Shown in pieces: positions 25,310-33,081 of a stretch of DNA of 64,000 nucleotides (position 1 is its first letter; each line of letters begins with the position of its first letter). Position numbers and translations under genes: made by a program. The notes under the pieces are model-generated. The model was not told the origin of the DNA. It searched no databases and saw nothing but the letters and a program-made list of their open reading frames with translations. Source of the stretch: Nonomuraea gerenzanensis (GTDB lineage Bacteria > Actinomycetota > Actinomycetes > Streptosporangiales > Streptosporangiaceae); NCBI RefSeq assembly GCF_020215645.1, contig NZ_CP084058.1, positions 7,502,001 to 7,566,000 on the forward strand, written 5' to 3'.

Positions 25310-25326
25310 TCACCCACGCAGGGTGA
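25310..25326. promoter_or_regulatory. Palindromic operator, copy 9
   Basis: TCACCCACGCAGGGTGA with perfect arms. It lies 34 bases before the small minus-strand gene (25275) and 120 before the AI-2E-type permease (25447). It is the last copy I can find toward the right of the window. Confidence 0.72.
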
Positions 25327-25446
25327 TGCGCGCACCCGCGCGCGTGGCCAGGCTCTGCGGAGAGGACATCGGAGATTCGGGGGTCGCTGTCCGGCGGACG
25401 CCGCCGCACCGTTCATCGTTAGCCACCGTTTGCCGGGAGCCGGGAT

Positions 25447-26631
25447 ATGACCACCAGCATGAGACAGACGAGCCACTCGCGGCCGTCGGTGCGGTCCCGC
25501 CTGGAGGCGCCGGGCGTGGCCGGGTGGCTGTTCACCGGCCTCGCGCTGGGCGTCGTCGTCCTGCTGTTCGTGCTGCAGGTGCTGCGGCCGCTGCTGCTGC
25601 CACTGCTGCTGGCCGCGGCCATCGCCGTCGTCATCGCGCCGCTCGCCGACCGGCTGACCGCCCGGCGGATGCCGCGGCCCGCCGCGGCGGCGCTCTGCTG
25701 CCTGGCCGTCCTGGTGACGGCGGCCCTCTGCGGCGTCGTGCTGGTCGTCGGCCTGCGCGGCCAGCTCCAGTCGATCGGCGCCGCGCTGGACGTCGCCTGG
25801 GCCAGGGCCGAGCAGCTCGCCCGCGATCTCGGCATGGCGGCCGAGCAGGCCGGGGACCTGCGCCAGACCTTCTCCGAGGCGCTGCCGACCCTGGTCACCC
25901 AGCTGCTCAGCGGCCTGGCCGGCGGGGTGGCCGCCCTGGTCGAGCTGGTGGTCGGCCTCGCGCTGGGGCTGTACCTGGTGTTCTTCATGCTCAAGGACAC
26001 CGGGCTGATGACGTCCGCGACCGTGCGGTTCCTGCCGGTGCCCGCCGACGTCGGGCGGGAGGCGGTCGTGCGGGCCGCCGGGATCATCCGCCGGTACTTC
26101 CTGGGCATGACGCTGATCGCCCTGATGAACACCGTGCTCATCGTCGGCGCCGCGCTGATCCTGGGGGTGCCCGCGCTGGGGGTGATCGCGCTGGCCACGT
26201 TCCTGGGGGCGTACATCCCGTACGCCGGCGCGTTCGTCTCCGGTGCGTTCACCGTGCTCATCGCGCTCGGCTCCGGTGGCGTGAGCACCGCGCTGTGGAT
26301 GTTGCTCGTGGTGCTGCTGGCCAACGGCACCCTGCAGAACCTGCTCGCGCCGTTCGTGTTCGGCGCCGCGCTGCGCATCCATCCGATGGTCGTGCTGCTC
26401 GTCACCGTTCTGGCGGGGATCCTGGCGGGGCTGGCCGGCGTGATGCTGGCCGTACCGGTGACGGCGCTGGCGCTCGACCTGGCGCGCCTCATCAAGAAGC
26501 ACGACCTGCGAGAACGCGACGACCACCACCGGCTTGACGACCAGCGGCACGACGACCAGCGGCACGGCGACCAGCGGCACGGCGACCAGCGGCAGGACGA
26601 GCCGGTCACCCCTGAGGGGAGGACGCGATGA
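25447..26631 (+). CDS. AI-2E-family permease-like membrane protein
   Basis: 394 residues. Two to three N-terminal helices (about 27-95), an amphipathic helical domain (96-150), then five further helices typical of the AI-2E/YdiK family, with FFMLKDTG, GAYIPYAGAFVSGA and LIALGSGGVSTALWM. Members move small solutes or sodium/protons; the substrate here is unknown. A hydrophilic tail follows the last helix and contains four 5-residue repeats of the DDQRH type. ATG 25447 follows GGGAGCC. The stop overlaps the next start (ATGA 26628-26631). Confidence 0.88.
   Translation: MTTSMRQTSHSRPSVRSRLEAPGVAGWLFTGLALGVVVLLFVLQVLRPLLLPLLLAAAIAVVIAPLADRLTARRMPRPAAAALCCLAVLVTAALCGVVLVVGLRGQLQSIGAALDVAWARAEQLARDLGMAAEQAGDLRQTFSEALPTLVTQLLSGLAGGVAALVELVVGLALGLYLVFFMLKDTGLMTSATVRFLPVPADVGREAVVRAAGIIRRYFLGMTLIALMNTVLIVGAALILGVPALGVIALATFLGAYIPYAGAFVSGAFTVLIALGSGGVSTALWMLLVVLLANGTLQNLLAPFVFGAALRIHPMVVLLVTVLAGILAGLAGVMLAVPVTALALDLARLIKKHDLRERDDHHRLDDQRHDDQRHGDQRHGDQRQDEPVTPEGRTR
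26536..26595 (+). repeat. Four tandem 15-bp repeats coding the permease tail
   Basis: Units of the form GACGACCAGCGGCAC, four in tandem, in frame, each coding DDQRH or GDQRH. They extend the hydrophilic cytoplasmic tail. Copy number may vary between strains. Confidence 0.85.
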
Positions 26632-27326
26632 CGGAGCGCGTGGGTGAGGCCCGGACGGCCGGGCCGGGAGACGGCGGCGCCGCCTCGGCGGGGCCACAGG
26701 CCGGCCCGGAAACGGTGGACGGCGGCGAGGAGCGCCCCTCGATGCCGCGCATCGTGCTGGCCGGCACCGTGAACGCCGGCCAGCGCCTGCACCTGCTGCC
26801 CGACCCCACGCCACCCGCCGTGAACGTGACCGTCGGCCTGCTCGCCCAGGGCGCGCAGGCCGGCGAACGGCTGATCGGCCAGTGCTCGGAGGGCGTGCGC
26901 AAGGTGGCGGGCCTGCCGGCACCCTGGCTGCGCCAGGTGATCGCCACCGCCGCCGAACGCGGCGAGGACGCCATCATGGGCAGCAGCCGGCAGACCGCCG
27001 CCTGGCTGCGCGAGAAGGTCGGCGAGTCGGCCACCAGATCGCCCCGCTCGCTGCTGGGCGGCCTCGTGACCCGGGCGGTCCGCCAGGCGGCCGAGACGCT
27101 CTCGCCCACGGTCATCGACGCGGTGCTGCCGCACATCCGCGAGCAGGCGGTGCCCGCCCTCGTCGGCGACCTGGTGGCGGACCAGCGGCTGCGCGCCATG
27201 GTGGCCGCGCAGGGGCGCAGCGTCATGGCCTCGATGGCCGACGAGCTGCAGGCCAAGATCGCCGGCGCGGACGACCGGGCCGAGGCCGCCTTCCAGCGGC
27301 TGCGCCGCGGCGGGCCGGCGACGTGA
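26628..27326 (+). CDS. Hypothetical protein coupled to the AI-2E-type permease
   Basis: 232 residues, soluble. A Gly/Ala-rich, likely disordered N-terminus (1-38) precedes IVLAGTVNAGQRLHLLPDP and mostly helical, Ala/Arg/Leu-rich sequence to the end, with repeated AVRQAAETL- and AMVAAQGRSVM-like helices. No domain is recognised. The 4-base overlap with the permease gene implies coupled translation and possibly a shared complex. Confidence 0.75.
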   Translation: MTERVGEARTAGPGDGGAASAGPQAGPETVDGGEERPSMPRIVLAGTVNAGQRLHLLPDPTPPAVNVTVGLLAQGAQAGERLIGQCSEGVRKVAGLPAPWLRQVIATAAERGEDAIMGSSRQTAAWLREKVGESATRSPRSLLGGLVTRAVRQAAETLSPTVIDAVLPHIREQAVPALVGDLVADQRLRAMVAAQGRSVMASMADELQAKIAGADDRAEAAFQRLRRGGPAT

Positions 27327-27419
27327 GGGAAGGCGACATAAGAACGGCGGCACGAGGACGACGGCACGAGGACGGCGGCGCAAGGGATGGCGTGAAGGAT
27401 GACGACGTTAAGGGATGAC

Positions 27420-27493
27420 GACGTTGAGGACGGCGACGTTGAGGACGGCGACGTCGAGGATGGCGACGTAAGGGACGGCGACGTAAGGATGGC
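27420..27493 (+). repeat. Five tandem 15-bp repeats before the RDD gene
   Basis: Units GACGTTGAGGACGGC (27420, 27435), then variants at 27450, 27465 and 27480, running into the RDD start codon. Each contains a GAGG or AAGG core. They could code an acidic extension (VEDGD repeats) if translation began at ATG 27399. Confidence 0.85.
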
Positions 27494-27920
27494 ATCGCCC
27501 TGTTATGCCGGGATCGTGTCACGCATGGTGGCCGTGCTGATCGACGCCGCGGCCCTCACGGTCGTGACCCCGATCGCCGTGCTCGGCCCGCCGATGATGT
27601 GGCAGTCCCTGGCGGGCACGCCGCCCTCGTGGTTCACCTCCGGCTTCCAGATCGCGGGGGCGACACTGCCCCTGGTCTACTTCTCGCTCGCCTGGTGGGC
27701 GACCGGGCAGACGCTCGGCGGGCTCGTCCTGGCGATCATGGTCAGGCGCGCGGACGGGAGCCGGGTGGGCCTGCTCCGGGCGGCGCTGCGGGCCGGCCTC
27801 GGCCTGCTGTTCGCCCCCGTCTGGTTCGTCGGTATGGTGCTGGTGCTGGTGCAGGCACACCGCAGGGCGATGCACGACCTGGTGTTCGGCACCGTCGTGG
27901 TACGCAAACCGGCCCGGTGA
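27489..27920 (+). CDS. RDD-family membrane protein
   Basis: 143 residues. The RDD pattern is YAGIVSRMVAVLIDAAAL at the start (Arg and Asp in helix 1), WWATGQTLGGLVLAIMVRR in the middle and QAHRRAMHDLVFGTVVV at the end, with three or four membrane helices. ATG 27489 places the first helix where the family has it; ATG 27399 would add an acidic repeat-coded extension. Neither has a well-spaced ribosome binding site. RDD proteins are small membrane proteins of uncertain, possibly ion-exchange, function. Confidence 0.8.
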   Translation: MASPCYAGIVSRMVAVLIDAAALTVVTPIAVLGPPMMWQSLAGTPPSWFTSGFQIAGATLPLVYFSLAWWATGQTLGGLVLAIMVRRADGSRVGLLRAALRAGLGLLFAPVWFVGMVLVLVQAHRRAMHDLVFGTVVVRKPAR

Positions 27921-27992
27921 CCAGTGGGTCACCGGTGCCGTGGATCGGCAGCGCTTACGCTCTCCTCCAGCCTTTCTCAGCGCGTCATAGTA

Positions 27993-28019
27993 GAACGGAA
28001 TCCTACGTTCCCTTACACT
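27993..28019 (+). promoter_or_regulatory. Leaderless promoter with inverted repeat for the TetR gene
   Basis: GAACG (27993-27997) and CGTTC (28006-28010) form an inverted repeat with an 8-base spacer. It is followed by a -10-like TACACT (28014-28019), six bases before ATG 28026. This geometry predicts a leaderless mRNA and autorepression by the TetR protein. Confidence 0.55.
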
Positions 28020-28025
28020 GGCAGC

Positions 28026-28664
28026 ATGAGCAGCGCACCCATGAGCGGCCGCAAGGCACAGGCCGCACGCAACGACGAGCTGATCCTCCAAGCGGCGCGG
28101 GCGGTCTTCACCGCCGAGCCCGGCGCCCCCATCGCGGCCGTGGCCGAGAAGGCGGGCGTCGGGATCAGCGCGCTCTACCGCCGCTACCCCAGCAAGGAGG
28201 CGCTGCTGCAGAAGCTGTGCGGTGACGGGCTGCGCCTCTACATCGAGGTCAGCGAGCGATCACTGGCCCACGAGGGCGATGCGTGGGAGGCGTTCGCCGA
28301 ATATCTGCGCGGCATTGTGGACGCCGACTCCAGCTCGCTGACGATCAAGCTGGCGGGCACGTTCACCCCGACCGAGGAGCTGGGTGGGCTGGCGGCCAGG
28401 GCCTCGGCCCTGGCCATCGAGGTCTACGACCGGGCGGTGGCGGCGGGCGTGCTGCGGCCGGACGTGACGCCGGCCGACATCGCGCTGCTGTTCGAGCAGC
28501 TCGCCTCGATCAAGCTGGGCGACGAGGAACGCGTCGCCCAGCTCCGCCACCGCTACCTGACACTCATGATGGACGCCCTGCGCGTCCCCCCGGCCCGCCG
28601 TGACCTGCCCGGCCCCGAGCCACGGGACGAGGAGCTGGCCGCCCGCTGGCGGCCACGCGGCTAG
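28026..28664 (+). CDS. TetR-family transcriptional regulator
   Basis: 212 residues. The N-terminal helix-turn-helix is clear: ILQAARAVFTAEPGAPIAAVAEKAGVGISALYRRYPSKEALL (shown here only as a positional description, residues about 20-60). The C-terminal ligand domain is helical and ends in a Pro/Arg-rich tail. ATG 28026 is supported by the leaderless promoter. The stop overlaps that of the convergent gene at 28661. Its target is unknown; it could be its own gene or the adjacent membrane genes. Confidence 0.93.
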   Translation: MSSAPMSGRKAQAARNDELILQAARAVFTAEPGAPIAAVAEKAGVGISALYRRYPSKEALLQKLCGDGLRLYIEVSERSLAHEGDAWEAFAEYLRGIVDADSSSLTIKLAGTFTPTEELGGLAARASALAIEVYDRAVAAGVLRPDVTPADIALLFEQLASIKLGDEERVAQLRHRYLTLMMDALRVPPARRDLPGPEPRDEELAARWRPRG

Positions 28665-28888
28665 TCCTCGCCGCCCGTCCAGTGGAACAGGTACGACATC
28701 ACGAAGCCGAGCAGCCCGGTCACCCCGGCCGAGACGGTCATCGCCATGCCGAGTGCGGACACCGCGCCGGAGACCAGGCCGGGGCTGCCGGCGACGAGGC
28801 CGGCCGCCTGCACCAGCACGACGACGACGCCGAGCGCGAGGAACAGCACGAGGCCGATCTTGAACAGGACCATGATGAGGCTCTTCAT
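28661..28888 (-). CDS. Small two-helix membrane protein next to a TRAP permease
   Basis: 75 residues with two hydrophobic blocks (about 3-28 and 40-68) and an acidic C-terminus GGED. ATG 28888 follows GAGGAGCC. It is 14 bases after the TRAP large subunit gene, in the place where a DctQ small subunit would stand, but it is about half the usual DctQ length and has two rather than four helices. It may be a minimal partner of the permease. Confidence 0.72.
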   Translation of the reverse strand: MKSLIMVLFKIGLVLFLALGVVVVLVQAAGLVAGSPGLVSGAVSALGMAMTVSAGVTGLLGFVMSYLFHWTGGED

Positions 28889-28902
28889 GACGGGGGCTCC
28901 TC

Positions 28903-30240
28903 TCAGATCGGCAGCACGCCGGTCGCGACCAGCACGCCGAGGACCAGGGTCGGGATGACGAACCAGATGATCAGCCGCCCGAACGTCCTGGCCGGGTCCA
29001 CCTGGGCGATGCCGCTGGCGATGTAGATGGGGGCCGCTCCCGGCGGGGACGCGCCCTCGGTGGAGGCGAAGATCATGATGGCGGTGGCCGCCGCCGCCGG
29101 GGCGACCCCGGCCGCGGTCAGCGCGCTGAAGGCCACCCCGCCGACGGCGGCGATCGTGGCGGTGCCGGTCAGCGGCGCGGCGATGATCACCAGCAGCAGG
29201 CCGACGATGGTGGCGATGACGACGGCGGGCGCGTCCAGCCCCTGGAGGATGGCGGTGAGCTGGTCCACCAGGCCCAGCTCGCCCAGGCTGGCCGCGGCGG
29301 CGAAGGCGAAGAACAACGTCGCGCCGATGACGGCGTACCTGGGTGCCATGTCGCCGAGCAGCTCGCTCCAGGCGCGGCCGGTGCGCGGCAGCCGCTTCCA
29401 CGCCACGGCGAACGTGGCCAGCACGGTCAGCACGGGGATCCACACGATGATGCTGATGTCGCCGGCCGCCTCGCCGACCCGCGACTCCATCAGCGCGACG
29501 CCGAAGTCCAGCGTCATCAGCACCGGCACCAGGATGCCCGCGTACACCAGCAGCGACGTCCACCCGGCCCGCAGCGCGGCGCGCAGCGGCACGAGGTCGG
29601 CCGCGTCGGTGGCCGCGATGTCGTGCCGGCGCACCCAGAGGAAGACCACCACGAACCGGTAGGCCACCGTCCACAACCCGCCGATGAGCGCGGGCACGAA
29701 GAGCTGGTCGGCGGTCAGCACGGGCGCCACGGCGGCCGAGCCCAGCAGCAGGAACATCGACGAGCTGGGCGGGATCGAGATGCCCAGCCCGGCGTTGCCG
29801 GCCACCAGCGAGGCGGCCAGGTCGGGGCGCCAGTTCGACCGGATCATCCACGGGATGGTGACGGAGCCGACGGACGCGGAGATGCCGGAGCCCGACCCGG
29901 AGGGGCCGCCGAGCAGCGCGGCGGCGGAGGTCGAGACGTATCCGGCGCCGCCGCGCAGCCTGCCGAAGATCGAGTTCAGTACGGTGACCTGCTCCTGGAT
30001 GAGGCCCAGCTTCGTGAGCAGGTAGCCCATGAAGACGAAGGCCAGGGCGGCGAAGACGACCTCCTCGGCCATCGCGTCGGCGATACCCGCCCACGCCAGC
30101 TCGAAGAACCTGGTGCCACCGAAGAGGCACACGCCTGCGAAACCGATGAGCATCGCTTCACCGATATTGCGTTTCAGCACGCCGTTCCAGACGACGATGA
30201 TGGCGATGTAGGCGATGAGCGCCCATACGGCGATTCCCAT
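28903..30240 (-). CDS. TRAP transporter large permease subunit (DctM-like)
   Basis: 445 residues with about twelve membrane segments. The DctM-like GGPSGSGSGISASVGSVTIP and GNAGLGISIPPSS motifs in the first half and GTATIAAVGGVAFSALTAAG and STEGASPPGAAPIYIASG in the second half show the internal repeat of these permeases. They import organic acids using the sodium or proton gradient. ATG 30240 follows GGAGG at nine bases. No DctP binding protein is present in the window. Downstream of the CoA-transferase and lyase genes on the same strand, so it likely imports their substrate. Confidence 0.85.
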   Translation of the reverse strand: MGIAVWALIAYIAIIVVWNGVLKRNIGEAMLIGFAGVCLFGGTRFFELAWAGIADAMAEEVVFAALAFVFMGYLLTKLGLIQEQVTVLNSIFGRLRGGAGYVSTSAAALLGGPSGSGSGISASVGSVTIPWMIRSNWRPDLAASLVAGNAGLGISIPPSSSMFLLLGSAAVAPVLTADQLFVPALIGGLWTVAYRFVVVFLWVRRHDIAATDAADLVPLRAALRAGWTSLLVYAGILVPVLMTLDFGVALMESRVGEAAGDISIIVWIPVLTVLATFAVAWKRLPRTGRAWSELLGDMAPRYAVIGATLFFAFAAAASLGELGLVDQLTAILQGLDAPAVVIATIVGLLLVIIAAPLTGTATIAAVGGVAFSALTAAGVAPAAAATAIMIFASTEGASPPGAAPIYIASGIAQVDPARTFGRLIIWFVIPTLVLGVLVATGVLPI

Positions 30241-30296
30241 GGCGAATGACCTCCAATGGGGGGTTGTGCGGGGGTGGGCGGCCCGGGGGCCGGTGG

Positions 30297-31181
30297 TCAG
30301 GCGCCGGGGTCCGGCGGTGGTGGGGGCGGGTCGGCCAGGCGCCGGGCCAGCTCGACGGTGCGGCGGGCCCTGACGACGATCGGGGCGTCCACGAACCGGC
30401 CGTCGGGCAGCGCCACGGCGCCGATGCCCGCCTGCTCGGCCCGCTCCGCCGCGGCGACGATCTCGGCGGCCCTGGCGGTCTCCTCCTCCGTCGGCCGGAA
30501 CGCCCGCCTGATGACGGGGATCTGGCGCGGATGGATCGCGGTCCTGCCGAACAGCCCGATCGCGCGGCCGGCCCGGCACGAGGCCAGCAGCCCGTCCTCG
30601 TCCTTGACGTCTGGATAGACGGACATGGGCACCGGCGGCAGCCCGGCCGCGGCGGCGGCGAGGACGACCTGGAGCCTGAGGTGGTTCATGGCCTGCTCGT
30701 CGGTGATGGCCAGCTCGGCGGCCAGATCCTGCTCGCCGAGCGCCACCCCCGCCACGCGCGGGTGCGCGGCGATCCGCCCCGCCGCGAGGATCCCGGCCGC
30801 CGACTCCAGCAGCGCGTACGCGGGCGCGCCGGTGAGCGCGTCCAGCACGGCCACCGACTCGACCTTCGGCAGCCGTACGGCGTCGGCCAGGTCCCCGACG
30901 GCGGCCAGGTCGTCGCGCCCGCGATGGGTGGCCGGGTCGTTGACCCGCACGTGCACCTGGACACCACCGGTGTCCCCGCGCTCGCGCAGGTAGGCGACCG
31001 CGTGCTGCCTGGCCGCGTCCTTCCTGGCGGGCGCGACCGCGTCCTCCAGGTCGATGATGATCACGTCGGCGCCGGACGCGGCGGCCTTGCCGAACCGCTC
31101 GGGCCGGTCCCCCGGCACGTACAACCAGGTCACGGGAGGCGGGGTCACGGGAGGCGGGGTCACGGGAGGTCGCGCGGTCAC
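30297..31181 (-). CDS. HpcH/HpaI-family lyase (citrate lyase beta-like)
   Basis: 294 residues from GTG 31181, which overlaps the CoA-transferase stop by four bases. Family motifs are WLYVPGDRPERFGKA near residue 20, VIIIDLEDAV (metal-site Asp/Glu), LPKVES, LLESAAGILAAGRIA, and GRTAIHPRQI near 230. These enzymes cleave malyl-CoA, citramalyl-CoA or related thioesters with Mg2+. Coupled to a CaiB-type CoA-transferase, it likely cleaves the CoA ester that enzyme makes. The N-terminus has a threefold PPVT repeat coded by 14-bp DNA repeats (31131-31170). Confidence 0.88.
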   Translation of the reverse strand: MTARPPVTPPPVTPPPVTWLYVPGDRPERFGKAAASGADVIIIDLEDAVAPARKDAARQHAVAYLRERGDTGGVQVHVRVNDPATHRGRDDLAAVGDLADAVRLPKVESVAVLDALTGAPAYALLESAAGILAAGRIAAHPRVAGVALGEQDLAAELAITDEQAMNHLRLQVVLAAAAAGLPPVPMSVYPDVKDEDGLLASCRAGRAIGLFGRTAIHPRQIPVIRRAFRPTEEETARAAEIVAAAERAEQAGIGAVALPDGRFVDAPIVVRARRTVELARRLADPPPPPPDPGA

Positions 31182-32353
31182 GCGATCACCCCGTCCGCGC
31201 GCAGGGCGGCGATCCGCTCGGCGGGATAGTCCAGCTCGCCGAGCACCTCGTCGGTGTCGCTGCCGAGCGTCCGCCCGGTCCACCGGATCCCGCCCGGCGT
31301 GCCGGACATGCGGAACATGACGTTCTGCATGGTGAGCGTGCCGAACTCGTCGTCGGGCACCTCCACGAAGGTGTTCAGCGCCGCGTACTGCGGGTCCTCG
31401 GCCAGGTCGGTGACGTCGTAGATGGGCGCGACCGCGGCCTGCACCTCCTCGAACCTGGCGATGACCTCGGCGGCGTCGCGCTCGGCGATCCAGGAGGCGA
31501 CCGCCTCGTCCAGCTCGTCCACGTGCTGCACCCGGCCGTGCCCGCTGGCGAACCACGGCTGCTCCACCAGGTCGGGCCGCCCGACGAGGGTGACCACGCG
31601 CTCGGCGATGGGCTGCGCGCTGGTGGAGATGGCCAGCCAGCGGCCGTCGCGGGTGCGGTAGGTGTTGCGCGGCGCGTTGCTGCTGGAGCGGTTGCCGGTG
31701 CGCCGCTGCACGACGCCGAGCGCCTTGTAGATGCTCATCTGCGGCCCCAGCAGGCCCAGGATCGGCTCGATGATCGCCATGTCGATGACCTGCCCGCGCC
31801 CGGTCTGCTCACGGGCGTGCAGGGCGACCATGACGGCGTACGACATGGCCAGGCCCGCGATGCCGTCGGCCAGGGCGAGCGGCGGCAGCGTGGGCGGCCC
31901 GTCGGGCTCCCCCGTCATGGCCGCGAAGCCGCTCATGGCCTCGGCCAGCGTGCCGAACCCGGGCCGCTTGGCCATCGGCCCGAACTGCCCGAACCCGGTC
32001 ATCCGGCCCACGATCAGGCGCGGGTTGAGCTCCAGGAGGTCCTGCGGGTCGAGGTTCCAGCGTTCGAGGGTGCCCGGGCGGAAGTTCTCGATCAGCACGT
32101 CGGACCGCTCGGCCAGGCGGCGCAGGATCTCCTGCCCCTCGGCCCGCGACAGGTCCACGGCGGCGGCGCGCTTGTTGCGCGACAGCGTCTTCCACCACAA
32201 CCCGGCGGCGCCGTGCCCGCGCGAGGGGTCGCCCCGGTGCGGGTGCTCGATCTTGATCACGTCGGCGCCGAAGTCGCCCAGCATCATGGCGGCGGAGGGA
32301 CCGGCGAACAGCGTCGCCGCGTCGATGACCCGCAGGTCAGCGAGGCTCGTCAT
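31178..32353 (-). CDS. CaiB/BaiF-family CoA-transferase
   Basis: 391 residues. It shows LRVIDAATLFAGPSAAMMLGDFGADVIKIEHP at the N-terminus (positions about 5-37), WWKTLSRNKRAAAVDL, DVLIENFRPGTLERW near 95 and GRGQVIDMAIIEPILG near 190, the catalytic Asp segment. These class III enzymes move CoA between carboxylic acids. ATG 32353 appears leaderless, with TAAGTT eight bases before it. First gene of a four-gene operon (CoA-transferase, lyase, TRAP permease, small membrane protein), divergent from the GntR regulator. Substrate probably a C4-C5 hydroxy-dicarboxylate. Confidence 0.9.
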   Translation of the reverse strand: MTSLADLRVIDAATLFAGPSAAMMLGDFGADVIKIEHPHRGDPSRGHGAAGLWWKTLSRNKRAAAVDLSRAEGQEILRRLAERSDVLIENFRPGTLERWNLDPQDLLELNPRLIVGRMTGFGQFGPMAKRPGFGTLAEAMSGFAAMTGEPDGPPTLPPLALADGIAGLAMSYAVMVALHAREQTGRGQVIDMAIIEPILGLLGPQMSIYKALGVVQRRTGNRSSSNAPRNTYRTRDGRWLAISTSAQPIAERVVTLVGRPDLVEQPWFASGHGRVQHVDELDEAVASWIAERDAAEVIARFEEVQAAVAPIYDVTDLAEDPQYAALNTFVEVPDDEFGTLTMQNVMFRMSGTPGGIRWTGRTLGSDTDEVLGELDYPAERIAALRADGVIA

Positions 32354-32356
32354 GAG

Positions 32357-32389
32357 TATGTAACTTATAAGAAATATGTCATAGGTCAA
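32357..32389 (-). promoter_or_regulatory. AT-rich promoter/operator between CoA-transferase and GntR genes
   Basis: On the minus strand TTGACC (32389-32384), a 16-base spacer and TAAGTT (32367-32362), eight bases before ATG 32353, predict a leaderless transcript. Within it TATG...CATA arms (32357 and 32380) flank a central TTATAA, a dyad suited to a FadR-type GntR repressor. This is one of the most AT-rich spots in the window. Confidence 0.6.
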
Positions 32390-32421
32390 GAGTGCGACCG
32401 TTCTGCGAGACACTTGAGGAC

Positions 32422-33075
32422 ATGTCACCCACCGAGCCCCGGCCGCCCATGAGCAAGGCCGACTACGTCTACAGCGTGCTGCTGGAGGAGATCCGCACCG
32501 GCCGGATCCCCGGGGGCACGCCGTTGCGGGCCGGGGAGGTGGCCAAGCGCCTCGGGGTGTCGGTCACGCCCGTCCGCGAGGCGCTGCGCCGGCTGGAGAA
32601 GGACCGGCTGATCAGCTACGAGGCCCACCACGGCGCGACCGTGGTGGACCTGGGCGACGAGGCGCTGGCCGAGTATTACGGGGTGCGCGCGGTCGTCGAG
32701 GGCCTGGGGGCGCGGCTGGCCGCCGGCCGCATCACCGGGGCGGAGCTGGCCGAGCTGCGGGAGCTGCACGCCTCGATGGCCGACAACGCCGCGCGGGGCC
32801 ACCACGACCGGCTCGGCGAGCAGAGCAGGCGCTTCCACCTGCGCATCGTCGACATCGGCGGGCCCGCCTTCCTGGGCGCGCACGCCAGGTCGGTGCGCAA
32901 CAGCTTCCCCGTGCCCGCCGAGGCGTCACTGTGGCTGGACGAGACACAGGTCAAGGCACAGCTGGAGGCGCACGAGGCCATCCTGGCCGCGCTGGAGTCC
33001 GGCGACGCCGAGACCGCCGAGCGCATCATGATCGACCACGTGCGCCGCGCCGGCGAGTTCCGCCAGCACCACTGA
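32422..33075 (+). CDS. GntR-family regulator (FadR/FCD type)
   Basis: 217 residues. An N-terminal winged helix (about 12-75: SKADYVYSVLLEEIRTG, VSVTPVREALRRLEKDRLI) is followed by an all-helical FCD ligand domain (residues 85-215) with RFHLRIVDIGG and HEAILAALESGDAETAE. ATG 32422 is preceded very closely by GAGGA; ATG 32392 is an alternative. Divergent from the CoA-transferase operon, which it probably represses until the acid substrate binds. Confidence 0.92.
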   Translation: MSPTEPRPPMSKADYVYSVLLEEIRTGRIPGGTPLRAGEVAKRLGVSVTPVREALRRLEKDRLISYEAHHGATVVDLGDEALAEYYGVRAVVEGLGARLAAGRITGAELAELRELHASMADNAARGHHDRLGEQSRRFHLRIVDIGGPAFLGAHARSVRNSFPVPAEASLWLDETQVKAQLEAHEAILAALESGDAETAERIMIDHVRRAGEFRQHH

Positions 33076-33081
33076 TCAGGG

